Below are positions 42,510-52,861 of a DNA stretch of 64,000 nt, in pieces. Each line of letters starts with the position of its first letter. Position 1 is the stretch's first letter. Below the pieces are notes generated by a model, which saw only the letters and a program-made list of their open reading frames with translations, ran no database searches and had not been told where the DNA came from. The DNA comes from Streptosporangiales bacterium (GTDB taxonomy: Bacteria > Actinomycetota > Actinomycetes > Streptosporangiales > WHST01): assembly GCA_009379955.1 (NCBI GenBank), contig WHST01000004.1, forward strand, positions 48,607-112,606, read 5' to 3'. Position numbers and translations under genes: made by a program.

Positions 42510-43351
42510 GCGCCATCACCGCACAGGGCGGTCCGCGGCAGAGGTCGGCGGGCGGCGGCCTGCTCACGGTCGCCACCTGGATCATCGGGCTCGGGTTCTT
42601 CTTCCCGGTGCTGTGGATGGTGCTGACCGGCTTCAAGCAGGAGCGTGACGCGTACACCGACGTGCCGCGCGTGGTGTTCGCGCCGACGCTGCAGCAGTTC
42701 GCCAACGTCTTCGAGCGCGGCGTGCTGCCCTACCTCGGTAACTCGGCGTTCGCGACGCTGGTGTCGACGATCCTCGTCGTCCTGCTCGCGACGCCGGCGG
42801 CGTACGCGCTGTCGATGCGGCCGGTGAAGAAGACCCAGGACGTGCTGTTCTTCTTCATCTCCACCAAGATGCTGCCGGTCGCCGCGGTGATCGTGCCTCT
42901 TTACGTGGCCGCGCAGGCGCTGTCGATGCTCGACAACGTGTGGATGCTGATCATCCTCTACACCTCGATGAACCTGCCGATCGCGGTGTGGATGATGCGG
43001 TCGTTCTTCCAGGAGGTGCCTGGCGCGATCGTCGAGGCCGCGTCCGTCGACGGAGCCAGCCTGTGGCGCACGCTGTGGCAGATCATCCTGCCGGTCATCG
43101 CGCCGGGGCTGGCCGCCACGGCGCTGATCTGCGTGATCTTCTCGTGGAACGAGTTCTTCTTCGCGGTCAACCTGACGGCGTCCAACGCCGCCACCGTCCC
43201 GGTGTTCCTCGTCGGGTTCATCACGACGAAGGGCCAGTACTTCGCGCAGCTGTCGGCGGCCGCGACGCTCGCCTCGTTGCCGGTCATCGTCGCCGGCTGG
43301 ATCGCGCAGAAGCAGCTCGTCCGCGGCCTGTCGATGGGCGCGGTGAAGTAG
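42506..43351 (+). CDS. ABC sugar/polyol transporter permease (MalG/SmoG type)
   Basis: A 281-residue inner-membrane permease, six segments, EAA loop EAASVDGASLWRTLWQIILP at ~170-189, followed by FSWNEFFFAVNLT, a sequence conserved in the second CUT1 permease. ATG 42506 is fixed by the ATGA overlap with the preceding stop; the longer open frame upstream is a shadow. Last gene of the polyol operon. It converges with serS, 12 bases apart, with no clear hairpin between. Confidence 0.93.
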   Translation: MSAITAQGGPRQRSAGGGLLTVATWIIGLGFFFPVLWMVLTGFKQERDAYTDVPRVVFAPTLQQFANVFERGVLPYLGNSAFATLVSTILVVLLATPAAYALSMRPVKKTQDVLFFFISTKMLPVAAVIVPLYVAAQALSMLDNVWMLIILYTSMNLPIAVWMMRSFFQEVPGAIVEAASVDGASLWRTLWQIILPVIAPGLAATALICVIFSWNEFFFAVNLTASNAATVPVFLVGFITTKGQYFAQLSAAATLASLPVIVAGWIAQKQLVRGLSMGAVK

Positions 43352-43363
43352 CCGCGCCTCCAT

Positions 43364-44626
43364 TCAGCCGACCGGCTTGAGCACGTCGCGGTTGCCGAGG
43401 TACGGGCGCAGCGCCTGCGGGACGTACACCGAGCCGTCGGCCTGCTGGTGGTTCTCCAGGATCGCGACGATCCAGCGCGTGGTCGCGAGCGTGCCGTTGA
43501 GCGTGGCGGCGTACGCCGGCTTGTTCTTGTCGTCGCGGTATCTGATGTTGAGGCGTCGGGTCTGGAACTGCGTGCAGTTCGACGTGGACGTCACCTCGCG
43601 GTAGCGGTCCTGCGACGGCACCCACGCCTCGCAGTCGTACTTGCGGGCCGCGGACGAGCCGAGGTCTCCCGCGGCGACGTCGATGACGCGGTAGGGCAGC
43701 TCGACGTTCGCGAGCATGTCCTTCTCGAAGTTCAGCAGCCGCAGGTGCTCGTCGTGCGCGTCCTCGGGACGGCAGTAGACGAACATCTCGATCTTGTCGA
43801 ACTGGTGCACGCGGATGATGCCGCGGGTGTCCTTGCCGTACGAGCCCGCCTCGCGCCGAAAGCACGTCGACCAGCCCGCGTAGCGCCGCGGGCCGTCGAG
43901 GTCGAGGATCTCGTCCATGTGGTAGCCGGCGAGCGGCACCTCCGACGTGCCGACGAGGTAGAGGTCCTCGTCGTCGAGGTGGTAGACCTCGGCGGCATGC
44001 TCACCGAGGAAGCCCGTGCCCTCCATGACCTCGGGCTTGACGAGGACGGGCGGGGTCATCGGCGTGAACCCGTTGTCGACGGCGGTGCGCAGGGCGAGGA
44101 ACAGCAGCGCCTGCTGCAGCTCGACGCCGACGCCGCGGAGGAAGTAGAAGCGCGCGCCGGAGACCTTGGCGCCGCGCTCCATGTCGATGGCGGCGAGTCC
44201 CTCGCCGAGCGCCAGGTGGTCGCGCGGCTCGAAGGCGAGCCGCGTGCGCTCGCCGACCTCTTCGAGGACGGTGTAGTCGTCCTCGCCGCCGGCCGGCGCG
44301 CCGTCCTCGACGACGTTCGACAGCCGGAGCATCAGCGCGCGTGCCTCGGCGTCGGCCTCGTTCTGGTCGGACTCGGCCTGCTTCACCTGACCCGCGAGCT
44401 CCCTGGCCCCGGCGAGCAGTGCCTCACGCTCGTCACCCTGGGCGCGGGAGACCTGCTTGCCCGACGCCTTCTGCTCGGCGCGCAGGGTGTCGAAGCGTGC
44501 GATGGCGGCGCGGCGGCGTTCGTCGGCCGCAAGGTAGGCGTCGACGATGCTCTCGTCCTCACCGCGGGCACGCTGCGACGCGCGCACCAGGTCGGGTTGC
44601 TCGCGTAGCAGTCTCGGGTCGATCAC
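43364..44626 (-). CDS. serS: Serine--tRNA ligase
   Basis: A 420-residue class IIa synthetase that charges tRNA-Ser. The N-terminal coiled-coil arm (~30-105, [20 protein letters not shown]) grips the tRNA variable arm. The core shows [18 protein letters not shown], motif 2 [19 protein letters not shown] and motif 3 [21 protein letters not shown] 44626 is chosen because it gives the standard N-terminus [12 protein letters not shown] and lies 7 bases after TAACCT; the open frame extends upstream to 44665. It follows pheA on the same strand after 60 bases. Confidence 0.97.
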   Translation of the reverse strand: MIDPRLLREQPDLVRASQRARGEDESIVDAYLAADERRRAAIARFDTLRAEQKASGKQVSRAQGDEREALLAGARELAGQVKQAESDQNEADAEARALMLRLSNVVEDGAPAGGEDDYTVLEEVGERTRLAFEPRDHLALGEGLAAIDMERGAKVSGARFYFLRGVGVELQQALLFLALRTAVDNGFTPMTPPVLVKPEVMEGTGFLGEHAAEVYHLDDEDLYLVGTSEVPLAGYHMDEILDLDGPRRYAGWSTCFRREAGSYGKDTRGIIRVHQFDKIEMFVYCRPEDAHDEHLRLLNFEKDMLANVELPYRVIDVAAGDLGSSAARKYDCEAWVPSQDRYREVTSTSNCTQFQTRRLNIRYRDDKNKPAYAATLNGTLATTRWIVAILENHQQADGSVYVPQALRPYLGNRDVLKPVG

Positions 44627-44633
44627 GGGGTCG

Positions 44634-44639
44634 AGGTTA
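44634..44639 (-). promoter_or_regulatory. -10 element for serS
   Basis: TAACCT on the minus strand ends 7 bases before GTG 44626, giving a leaderless serS transcript independent of pheA. Confidence 0.5.
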
Positions 44640-44686
44640 CTCGCGCACCCCTGCGGTGCTGCCACCGGTTTCCTGCGTGCGGGTGA

Positions 44687-45628
44687 TCAGTGGCGGCCGG
44701 CGCGGATCTGTTCGAGCCAGGCCCCGGCGTCGCGGAAGTCCTTGTCGGACGTGCCGTCGCGGACGATCGGCGCGTACTGGTCCTCGCGCGGGTAGCTGCC
44801 GAGGAACCTGACGTCGGCGCACACCCGGCGCAGCGCCGACAGCGCCTCGCCGACCCGCATGTCGTGGACGTGGCCCTCGCAGTCGATGGAGAAGCAGTAG
44901 CGCCCGTGCCCGTTGCCGGTGGGGCGGGAGTCGATGCGGCTGAGGTTGACGCCGCGGACGGAGAACTCGGTGAGGATCTCGAGCAGCGCGCCCGGGTGGT
45001 CGTCGCGGATGAACGCCACGAGCGACGTGCGGTCGGCGCCGGTGGGTGCCGCGGCGGCGGACGGCCTGCTGACGAGCACGAACCTGGTGACGGCGTCCGG
45101 CCGGTCGCCGATGTGGTCGGCGACGACCTGCAGGCCGTAGTGGTCGACGGCGAGGGGCGACGCGACGGCCGCGTCGTACTGGTCGGTACTCGCGACCTCG
45201 GCCGCGGCGGCCGCCGTCGACGCGGCGGGGATGACCTTGACGTCGGGCAGGTGCGTCGCGAGCCAGCCTCGGCACTGCGCGGCCGCGTGCGGGTGGGTCG
45301 CGAGCACGCGCACGGTGTCGAGGGTGACGCCGGGCCGCGCGGCGAGCACGAACCTGATCGGCAGCAGCACCTCCCTGGTGATGACCAGGGGGTCGCCCGT
45401 CGCCAGCTCGTCGAGGGTCGCCGGGACGGCGCCTTCGACGGAGTTCTCGATCGGCACCATGGCGGCGGTGGCATCGCCGCGGCGTACGGCGTCGAGTGCG
45501 GCGGGGACCGTGGCGCAGGGTTCGAGGTCGGAGCCGGCCGACGCGGCGGGCACACGCAGCAGCGCCTCCTCGGTGAACGTGCCCTGCGGACCGAGATAGG
45601 CGTACCTCGCGGGTGGAACTCCTGGCAT
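44687..45628 (-). CDS. pheA: Prephenate dehydratase
   Basis: A 313-residue monofunctional enzyme converting prephenate to phenylpyruvate for phenylalanine synthesis. N-terminus YAYLGPQGTFTEEALLR, VPIENSVEGAVPATLDEL and the TRF catalytic motif in AVTRFVLVSR are present. A C-terminal ACT domain (GALLEILTEFSVRGVNLSRI, ~205-280) includes the ESRP-like allosteric segment SRIDSRPTG for feedback by phenylalanine. ATG 45628 lies 7 bases after TACCCT. It diverges from larB with 56 bases between starts. Confidence 0.96.
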   Translation of the reverse strand: MPGVPPARYAYLGPQGTFTEEALLRVPAASAGSDLEPCATVPAALDAVRRGDATAAMVPIENSVEGAVPATLDELATGDPLVITREVLLPIRFVLAARPGVTLDTVRVLATHPHAAAQCRGWLATHLPDVKVIPAASTAAAAAEVASTDQYDAAVASPLAVDHYGLQVVADHIGDRPDAVTRFVLVSRPSAAAAPTGADRTSLVAFIRDDHPGALLEILTEFSVRGVNLSRIDSRPTGNGHGRYCFSIDCEGHVHDMRVGEALSALRRVCADVRFLGSYPREDQYAPIVRDGTSDKDFRDAGAWLEQIRAGRH

Positions 45629-45635
45629 GCCGGCG

Positions 45636-45641
45636 AGGGTA
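45636..45641 (-). promoter_or_regulatory. -10 element for pheA
   Basis: TACCCT on the minus strand, 7 bases before ATG 45628. Confidence 0.5.
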
Positions 45642-45671
45642 CCTCTGCGTGGCGCGCCACCAGCCGGCGCA

Positions 45672-45677
45672 TAGATT
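45672..45677 (+). promoter_or_regulatory. -10 element for larB
   Basis: TAGATT ends 7 bases before GTG 45685. Confidence 0.5.
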
Positions 45678-45684
45678 GACGGGC

Positions 45685-46466
<782 letters not shown>

Positions 46467-46470
<4 letters not shown>

Positions 46471-47666
46471 TCGGCTGGTTCGACGTGGTCGGCGGTGCGA
46501 GCGGCGACATGATGCTCGGCGCGCTCGTCGACGCCGGCGTCCCGCTCGAGGTGCTGCAGGACGCGGTCGACGCCGTCGGCGTCGAGCCTGTCGAGCTCAC
46601 GGCGGAACGGGTGAGCCGGCACGGGCTGGCCGCCACCCGGGTGCACGTCCGCGCCGCGGAGTCCGGTGTCACGCGGACGTGGGACGACGTCCGCGCGCTG
46701 CTCGACGCCGCCGCGCTCGACGCCGGCGTACGCGACCGCGCACACGACGCGTTCGCGCGGCTTGCCCGCGCCGAGGCCGCGTCGCACGGCATCCCGGTCG
46801 ACCGCGTGCACTTCCACGAGGTCGGCGCACTCGACTCGATCGCCGACGTCGTCGGCGCGAGCGCTGGCCTGCACGCCCTCGCACTCGACCGCGTCGTGGT
46901 CTCGCCGGTCCCGCTCGGATCCGGTGTCACCCGGGGCATGCACGGCGGCATCCCGCTGCCCGCGCCGGCCGCGCTGGCGGTGCTCGGCGAGGCGGGCGCA
47001 CCGGTGTTCGGCGGCGACGTCCCGCTCGAACGCACCACCCCAACGGGTGCGGCCCTGCTGGCGGCGGCGGCGCACGACTGGGGGCCGCTGCCGCCGATGC
47101 GCGTCGACCGCGTGGGCGTCGGTGCGGGCGGCCGCGATCCGCGCGAGGTGCCGAACGTCCTGCGCCTCGTCGTCGGCACGCCGGCACGTCCGGGCGACGG
47201 TGTGGCGTCGACCGACCTGCTCCTCGCCGCCAACGTCGACGACCTCGACCCGCGGCTGTGGCCGACCGTGCTGGCGCGGCTCCTCGACGCCGGCGCCGCC
47301 GACGCGTGGCTGACCCCGATCCTGATGAAGAAGGGCCGTCCGGCGCACACGGTCACCGCGCTCGTCGCCGCCGGTCACGCCGACGCGGTCCGCCGCGCGA
47401 TCTACGAGGAGACGTCGACGATCGGCGTGCGCGAGACGTCCGTCCGCAAGGGTGCGCTCGACCGGCAGGTGCACGAGGTCGACGTCGACGGCGCCACGGT
47501 GCGGGTGAAGGTCGCGGTGCTCGACGGTGCCGTCGTCAACGTCCAGCCGGAGTACGACGACGTCGTGGCGGCCGCGGATCGCCTCCGTCGCCCGGTGAAG
47601 ACCGTCCTGGCGGCGGCGCAGGCGGCGGCTCACCGGTTCGGCGGCACCCGCGACGACCTACGCTGA
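46467..47666 (+). CDS. larC: Nickel insertion protein LarC
   Basis: A 399-residue LarC, the CTP-dependent cyclometallase that inserts nickel into the pincer nucleotide. N-terminal WFDVVGGASGDMMLGALVDA, the HFHEVGALDSIADVVG segment and the C-terminal EETSTIGVRETSVRK are family signatures. It is one continuous gene, unlike the two-part larC1/larC2 of some lactobacilli. The GTG start overlaps larB. The third gene of the pathway, larE, and a LarA-type racemase are absent from this window. Confidence 0.95.
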
Positions 47667-47670
47667 ACGC

Positions 47671-48177
47671 ATGGCCAGGTCCGACCCGAACGCGTGGACG
47701 CCGGGCGAGCTGCGGCTCACCTGGGTCGCGGGTGAGCGCCTCGCCGTGAGCAACCTGCCGCCGCGCCGTTCCCTCACCTGGCTGGCGGGCCAGGGCGTGA
47801 CGCACGTGGTGAACTGCCGGGCCATGGTCCAGACCTGGGTCACCCGCGACCTCGTCGCCGAGCGCGCCGTCTTCGGCAGGTCCCGGGTCGCGCACGCGCC
47901 GATGTGGGACCTCGGCCGCCCGCAGAGCCCACGGCTGTGGCGGTCGGCGGTGCGCTTCGCGGTCCTGGCGCTCGACGACCCCGACGCCGCGGTGCTCGTC
48001 CACTGCCAGCAGGGCAGGCGGCGGTCGATCCTCGTGACGTACGCCGTGCTCCGCATGCGCGGTCACTCCGCGGAGGCGGCGAGCCGGCTGATCGCCGACT
48101 CCCGGGCGGAGGCCCAGCTCGTCCCCGCGTACCTGACGAGCGTCGAACGGTGGCTGGCCAGGACGGTCACGTCGTAG
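47671..48177 (+). CDS. Dual-specificity/tyrosine phosphatase-like protein
   Basis: A 168-residue cysteine phosphatase. The signature loop HCQQGRRRS (~111-119) matches HCxxGxxRS with nucleophile Cys and phosphate-binding Arg. The general acid is probably the Asp in PMWDLGRPQ. No membrane segment. ATG 47671 starts 4 bases after larC; a TACGCT inside the end of larC ends 6 bases before it, so it may have its own leaderless promoter as well as larBC read-through. The substrate may be phosphoprotein, nucleotide or phosphoinositide; unknown. Confidence 0.82.
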   Translation: MARSDPNAWTPGELRLTWVAGERLAVSNLPPRRSLTWLAGQGVTHVVNCRAMVQTWVTRDLVAERAVFGRSRVAHAPMWDLGRPQSPRLWRSAVRFAVLALDDPDAAVLVHCQQGRRRSILVTYAVLRMRGHSAEAASRLIADSRAEAQLVPAYLTSVERWLARTVTS

Positions 48178-48285
48178 GACGGCCGGGCGCGTCTGCGGCT
48201 CGAGGTCGCGTAGCGTCCGGACAATGGTCACTCCGACTCGATCCGGCCGGAGATGCCTGACACGTAACGAGCGCGATCACCTCGG

Positions 48286-48291
48286 TAGCCT
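48286..48291 (+). promoter_or_regulatory. -10 element for alkaline-phosphatase-like membrane protein gene
   Basis: TAGCCT ends 7 bases before ATG 48299, which supports that start over GTG/ATG codons further upstream (to 48224). Confidence 0.5.
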
Positions 48292-48298
48292 GGCGCGC

Positions 48299-50512
48299 AT
48301 GCCTGCTCAGGTGTGGCGCCGCCGACCGGTGCGCGTCCGTCGCTGGTGCGCACTGCTGGGAGCGGCCCTCGTGGCCGCGCTCGCGGTCTGCCTGCCCGCC
48401 GATGAGGCCGCGGCCGAGCCCACCCGGGTGCCGGGTCCTGTGGTCGTCGTCGGACTCGCCGGGCTCACCTGGCAGGACGTCGACCCCGAGGTGACGCCCA
48501 CGTTGTGGCGGATGGCGGGTGAGGGCTCGGCCGGCTCGATGACCGCGAGGGTGAACGCGCGGCTCACCTGCCCGGTCGAGGCCTGGCTCACCGTCGGCGC
48601 CGGCAGCCGGGCACTGATGCCGATACCGCCCGAGGACGACGAGTCGCCGACGCCCACGCCGACCTCCTCGATGGCGGAGACACGGTGCGCCGACTACCCG
48701 CGGACGAGCGTCTCACGCGGCGAGCGCACGGTCGACGGCTGGTCCGACTACGTCGAGCAGAACGCCGAGGGTGAGTACGGCACCAGGCTCGGCGCGCTTC
48801 CCCAGGTCCTCGCCGAGCACGGCGAGTGCGTCGGCGCCGTCGGTGCCGGCGCGGTGCTCGCGTCCGCGACGCCCGACGGCAGGGTGACGGGCACGCGGGG
48901 GCGGCTCACCGACCTCGACGGCATCACGTCGCAGTGCCCGCTGACGTTCGTCGACGCAGGGGCCGGGCCGAGCCCCGCCGAGGCCGAGGCGACGGTGGCC
49001 GAGGTGAGGCGGACGGTGCCCGGCGCCACCGTGCTCGTCCTCGGCCTGTCGGACCGGTACGACTACGCGCAGATGCACGTCGCGATCGCGTACGGACCGA
49101 CCATGGGAACGGAGCCGTACGAGCAGCGGTGGCTCGGGAGCGCGTCGACGCGTCGCGACGATATCGTCCAGCTCACCGACGTCACGCCGACGCTGCTCCA
49201 GCTGCTCGGCCACGGCGGCGCGCAGACGAGCCAGATGAGCGGCGCGCCGATGCGCGCGACGACCTCGTACGGTCCCGACACCACCACCGCGGACGTGGTG
49301 GAGACGCTGCGCGGGGTCGACCGCGCGAACAAGGTCAGCCGCGACCTCACGCCCGCGTTCATCGCCGTGCTCGAGGTCGCCCAGCTGGTCATCTACCTCA
49401 TCGCGGCGATCGGACTGCGCCGCCGGTGGTCGACGCCGGGACAGCGCAGGCGGGTGCTGCAGGTCGTCAGGACGAGCGCGCTCGTGGGCGCGTCCGTGCT
49501 GCCGGCGACGTTCCTCGCCAACCTCGTGCCGTGGTGGCGGGTCGTCCATCCGCTCCCCGCGCTCATCGGCACCTGTGCCGTGTTCGTCGCGGCGATTCTC
49601 GGTGTGGCGGTGGCCGGCCCGTGGCGACGGCATGTCATCGGACCGCCGACCGTCGTCGCGGCCGCGATGGCGGTGGTGCTCGGCGTGGACGTGATGACCG
49701 GCTCGAACATGCAGCTGTCGAGCGTGCTCGGCTACCCCGTCGTGATCGGCGCGCGGTTCTACGGCTTCGGCAACACCATGTTCGCGCTCTTCGCGACCGG
49801 GACGCTGCTGTTCCTCGCCGGCCTCTACCACTGGCTCGCGACCCGCCTGCGCAGGTACCTCGTGCTGCTCCTCGTCCTCGTCCTCGGCGGGTTCGCCGTC
49901 CTGCTCGACGGCTGGCCTGCGTTCGGCAGTGACTTCGGCGGCGTCATCGCGTTCGTGCCCGGCGTCATCGTGCTCGCGCTGCTGCTCACCGGCCGGCGGC
50001 TCAACCTGAAGTGGCTGCTCGGCGTCGCCGTGTCCGGCGTCCTCGTCGTCGGCGTGATCGCGTTCATCGACTACCGCAGGCCGAGCCAGGAGCAGTCACA
50101 CCTCGGCCGGTTCGTCGGGCAGGTGCTGAACGGTGAGGCCTGGCAGGTGGTGCTGCGCAAGCTCGGCGCGAACCTGTCGATCCTCGTGTCGAGCTACGGC
50201 CTGGCGCTGCTCATCGTCGTCGGCGTGCTGTTCCTCGCCTTCGTCCTGCTGCGGCCGGTCGAGTGGCGCGCACCGGCGCTGCAACGGGTCTTCGTGCGCG
50301 CGCCCGAGTTCCGCGCCGGCCTGCTCGCCAGCCTCGTCACCCTGGTGATCGGCGGCCTGCTGAACGACTCGGGCATCGCGATCCCCGCGATGGGGATGAT
50401 GTTCGCCATACCTCTCGCCATCGCGGCGAGCGCCCGTGCGGTCGAGGACGACGACGCCCCGGCGCCGCAGTCGGTCGACGCCGGCGAGCCGTCGCCGTCG
50501 CGTCAGGGTTGA
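48299..50512 (+). CDS. Alkaline-phosphatase-like membrane protein
   Basis: A 737-residue protein. A Sec signal or anchor (ALLGAALVAALAVCLPADEA, ~18-40) leads to an exported domain of ~320 residues. This domain is like a degenerate alkaline-phosphatase/sulfatase fold: VVVVGLAGLTWQDV takes the place of the metal-Asp strand, and VQLTDVTPTLLQLLG is typical of phosphopentomutase/sulfatase relatives. From ~375 there are 10-11 membrane segments, including a conserved-looking MTGSNMQLSSVLGYPVVIGA and YGFGNTMFALF. Known in actinobacteria as an uncharacterised envelope protein. Its neighbours are glycosyltransferases, and it overlaps the convergent GT-C gene by 10 bases. An envelope phosphoglycan role is inferred. 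Confidence 0.78.
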   Translation: MPAQVWRRRPVRVRRWCALLGAALVAALAVCLPADEAAAEPTRVPGPVVVVGLAGLTWQDVDPEVTPTLWRMAGEGSAGSMTARVNARLTCPVEAWLTVGAGSRALMPIPPEDDESPTPTPTSSMAETRCADYPRTSVSRGERTVDGWSDYVEQNAEGEYGTRLGALPQVLAEHGECVGAVGAGAVLASATPDGRVTGTRGRLTDLDGITSQCPLTFVDAGAGPSPAEAEATVAEVRRTVPGATVLVLGLSDRYDYAQMHVAIAYGPTMGTEPYEQRWLGSASTRRDDIVQLTDVTPTLLQLLGHGGAQTSQMSGAPMRATTSYGPDTTTADVVETLRGVDRANKVSRDLTPAFIAVLEVAQLVIYLIAAIGLRRRWSTPGQRRRVLQVVRTSALVGASVLPATFLANLVPWWRVVHPLPALIGTCAVFVAAILGVAVAGPWRRHVIGPPTVVAAAMAVVLGVDVMTGSNMQLSSVLGYPVVIGARFYGFGNTMFALFATGTLLFLAGLYHWLATRLRRYLVLLLVLVLGGFAVLLDGWPAFGSDFGGVIAFVPGVIVLALLLTGRRLNLKWLLGVAVSGVLVVGVIAFIDYRRPSQEQSHLGRFVGQVLNGEAWQVVLRKLGANLSILVSSYGLALLIVVGVLFLAFVLLRPVEWRAPALQRVFVRAPEFRAGLLASLVTLVIGGLLNDSGIAIPAMGMMFAIPLAIAASARAVEDDDAPAPQSVDAGEPSPSRQG

Positions 50513-52017
50513 CCCGACGGCAGGGCGGTCGGACTCCGGCCCGGCATCCTGATGATCACCACCAGGGCCGCGATCAGCAGCGCCGTGGTGAGGTACGGCG
50601 CCACCTCGGCGCGGTAGAACAGCGTCGCCACCCGGACGTCGTCGGGCAGCGTCGTGCGGCCCGGCACGTACGCGAGCGAGAGCACGATGCCGCGGACCAG
50701 GAAGAGTCCGTCGAGCCGGCTGGCCGGCAGCAGGGCGAGGAACGCCCAGCCGAACGCGTCGTACCAGGGCAGGGCGTACGGCGCCGTGAACAGCCACGCG
50801 ATCCCCAGCGCGCCGGTCACCCAGACGGCCGTGCGGAGCCGCTCGTCCGGCAGCGGTCCCGGTCCTGGCATCGGGCCGGTGTCCGCGGGTCCCCAGCGTC
50901 GATGCGCCCACCGCAGCAGCAGGGCCGCGACGACCAGGAGGGCGACGACGCCCAGGATCCGCAGGATCAACCGGGTCGGTCCGTGGCCGATGAGCGGTTC
51001 GATGGTCTCGGCGAGCAGGCGTCCCGGCGTCGCCAGCGAGATGTACCTCGACGCGCGGTAGAGCTGGTCGAACGCATGCGGTCCTGCGGTGGCGTAGAGG
51101 CCGGCGAACACCAGGACGGACACGCCACCGGTCAGCAGCAGCGTGCGGAACCGTCGGCAGAGAGCCCAGGCGATGCCGGCCGCACCGAGTGCGGCGGGCA
51201 GCTTCACGGCCATCGCGACGGCGAGCAGCACTCCTGAGGCGACGGGACTCCGGCGGACGGCGAGCACCGCCGCGACGAGCAGCGCGACCATGAGCGTGTC
51301 GACGTGCAGCCCGTTGACCGCGGCGTACAGCAGCAACGGGTTGACCGACCACAGGACCATCGCGCGCCGCTGCCGTGCCGGGTCGCCGCGGGTGGCGCGG
51401 TAGAGCAGCACGGCGGTGAGCAGGAACGCCAGGGCGTTGACCACCGCGAGGACCAGGATGGTCGTGCGCACGGAGGTGCCGCCGATGTGCGACGCGAGTT
51501 CCTGCTCCATCGTGGTCACCGGGCCGTAGACCGATGTCGTGTCCTGCCAGGGAGGCTCCGCGGCCGCGACGACCGGGTCGCCGTCCGCGGCGGCCTCGCT
51601 CGGCGTGACGGCGTACGGGTCGAAGCCGAGCGCTGCGACGCGTCCGTACGCCACGTAGCTCAGGTGGTCGGCGGAGCCCATCGGCGGGACGATCGCGAGT
51701 GCGCAGGTGGCGAGCACGCCGGCGAGCAGGAGCCGCCGGGGGCACGGGCGCCATCCCTTGCGCAGCGCGGCCAGCGCGGTGCCGAACGAGATCGCGCCGA
51801 GGAGCAGCGCGGAGCCGAGCAGCCGGACCATCGTCCACGCCTCGGGCCGTGTGTCGAACGCGTACGGCGGGAGGCCGGTCGGGTCGCCGAGCGCCGGTTG
51901 GGCGGCGGACGGGCCGAGCAGGCCGGCGAGGACGACGAGCAGGAGGGACCCGGCGATGCCGGCCAGCGCGGCGCGACCGGCGACGGTGGCGCCCCGCGCG
52001 ACCGGTTCGGCTCCCAT
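50503..52017 (-). CDS. GT-C family mannosyl/glycosyltransferase, integral membrane
   Basis: A 504-residue membrane protein with about 12-13 segments, of the GT-C fold that uses polyprenyl-phosphate sugars. The first external loop holds the acidic motif SADHLSYVAYGRVAALGFDP (with DPY), as in MptB/GT87-like alpha-1,6-mannosyltransferases; SVYGPVTTMEQ and VNGLHVDTLMVALLV are further similarities. It should extend lipid-linked glycans on the outer face of the membrane. ATG 52017 lies 8 bases from the stop of the upstream GT2 gene, so they form one operon. Confidence 0.82.
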   Translation of the reverse strand: MGAEPVARGATVAGRAALAGIAGSLLLVVLAGLLGPSAAQPALGDPTGLPPYAFDTRPEAWTMVRLLGSALLLGAISFGTALAALRKGWRPCPRRLLLAGVLATCALAIVPPMGSADHLSYVAYGRVAALGFDPYAVTPSEAAADGDPVVAAAEPPWQDTTSVYGPVTTMEQELASHIGGTSVRTTILVLAVVNALAFLLTAVLLYRATRGDPARQRRAMVLWSVNPLLLYAAVNGLHVDTLMVALLVAAVLAVRRSPVASGVLLAVAMAVKLPAALGAAGIAWALCRRFRTLLLTGGVSVLVFAGLYATAGPHAFDQLYRASRYISLATPGRLLAETIEPLIGHGPTRLILRILGVVALLVVAALLLRWAHRRWGPADTGPMPGPGPLPDERLRTAVWVTGALGIAWLFTAPYALPWYDAFGWAFLALLPASRLDGLFLVRGIVLSLAYVPGRTTLPDDVRVATLFYRAEVAPYLTTALLIAALVVIIRMPGRSPTALPSGQP

Positions 52018-52025
52018 CGGTGTCG

Positions 52026-52772
52026 TCAGCGCCTGCTGCCGGCCGTCCTCGGCCTCCCGACCGGCGCCGGCGTGACCTCGCGGAGCAGGGCGAAGGCGAC
52101 GTGGGCGAACTGGCGGCCGCGGTGGATCTGCGCGCGCAGGTCGGTGCCCGTGACCCGGTGCGCGAACGGCATCTCGACCTCGAGGACCCGGAAGCCCCTG
52201 CGCAGCAGGTCGATGGTGAGCGCGGTCTCGACGCCGAAGCCGTACGCCAGCGGGCGCGCGGCCTCGAACGCCTGCCGCGTGAGACAGCGCTGGCCGTTCA
52301 GCGGTTGGGTCGCCTGCCAGCCCGTCGCGCGCCTGATGCCCTCGCGGGACAGCCGGACGACGAACCCGTGGCCGCCGCCACCGCCGGCGCCGGGCATGAT
52401 CGCGATCGTCATGTCCGCCGCGCCGGAGACGACCGGGGTGACCAGGCCGCCGGCGGCACCCGCGGTCTCGGCGAGGTCGGCGTCGAGGAAGAGCAGGTGC
52501 CGCGGCGTCTCACGTTGCTCACGGTCGTCGACCACCGACACGACCTCGGCCCCGCTCGTCATGGCCGCGCTCTTGCCGCGGTTGCGGTCGTGCCGGACGA
52601 CGAGGGCACCGGCCCTGCGCGCCGCCGCGGTGGTCGCGTCGGTCGAGCCGTCGTCGACGACGACCACCACGCCGACGCCGTCGATGCTCTGCGCCGCGCG
52701 GACGGTGGCCTCGATGCGGTCGGCCTCGTTCTTGGCGGGGATCACGACGGCGACGTCTCCGGTACCCGGCAT
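52026..52772 (-). CDS. Family 2 glycosyltransferase
   Basis: A 248-residue soluble or peripheral GT-A enzyme. Nucleotide-sugar motifs are VVIPAKNEADRIEATV, VVVDDGSTDATTAAA and the metal-binding LFLDADLAE. QPLNGQRCLTRQAFEAA resembles the acceptor region of glucosyl-3-phosphoglycerate or polyprenyl-phosphate sugar synthases. It may make the lipid-linked donor used by the GT-C enzyme encoded next. ATG 52772 follows TAGGCT by 6 bases. It diverges from the sugar epimerase gene. Confidence 0.87.
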   Translation of the reverse strand: MPGTGDVAVVIPAKNEADRIEATVRAAQSIDGVGVVVVVDDGSTDATTAAARRAGALVVRHDRNRGKSAAMTSGAEVVSVVDDREQRETPRHLLFLDADLAETAGAAGGLVTPVVSGAADMTIAIMPGAGGGGGHGFVVRLSREGIRRATGWQATQPLNGQRCLTRQAFEAARPLAYGFGVETALTIDLLRRGFRVLEVEMPFAHRVTGTDLRAQIHRGRQFAHVAFALLREVTPAPVGRPRTAGSRR

Positions 52773-52778
52773 GGGGGG

Positions 52779-52784
52779 AGCCTA
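52779..52784 (-). promoter_or_regulatory. -10 element for GT2 gene
   Basis: TAGGCT on the minus strand, 6 bases before ATG 52772. Confidence 0.5.
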
Positions 52785-52849
52785 CTTGCCGGATCTTGTG
52801 ATCTCCTTACGTCCCCGTCGATGCGGCGACACGTGTGCCGGACGCGTTC

Positions 52850-52855
52850 TAGCGT
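52850..52855 (+). promoter_or_regulatory. -10 element for epimerase gene
   Basis: TAGCGT ends 6 bases before ATG 52862. Confidence 0.5.
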
Positions 52856-52861
52856 CGGGGC

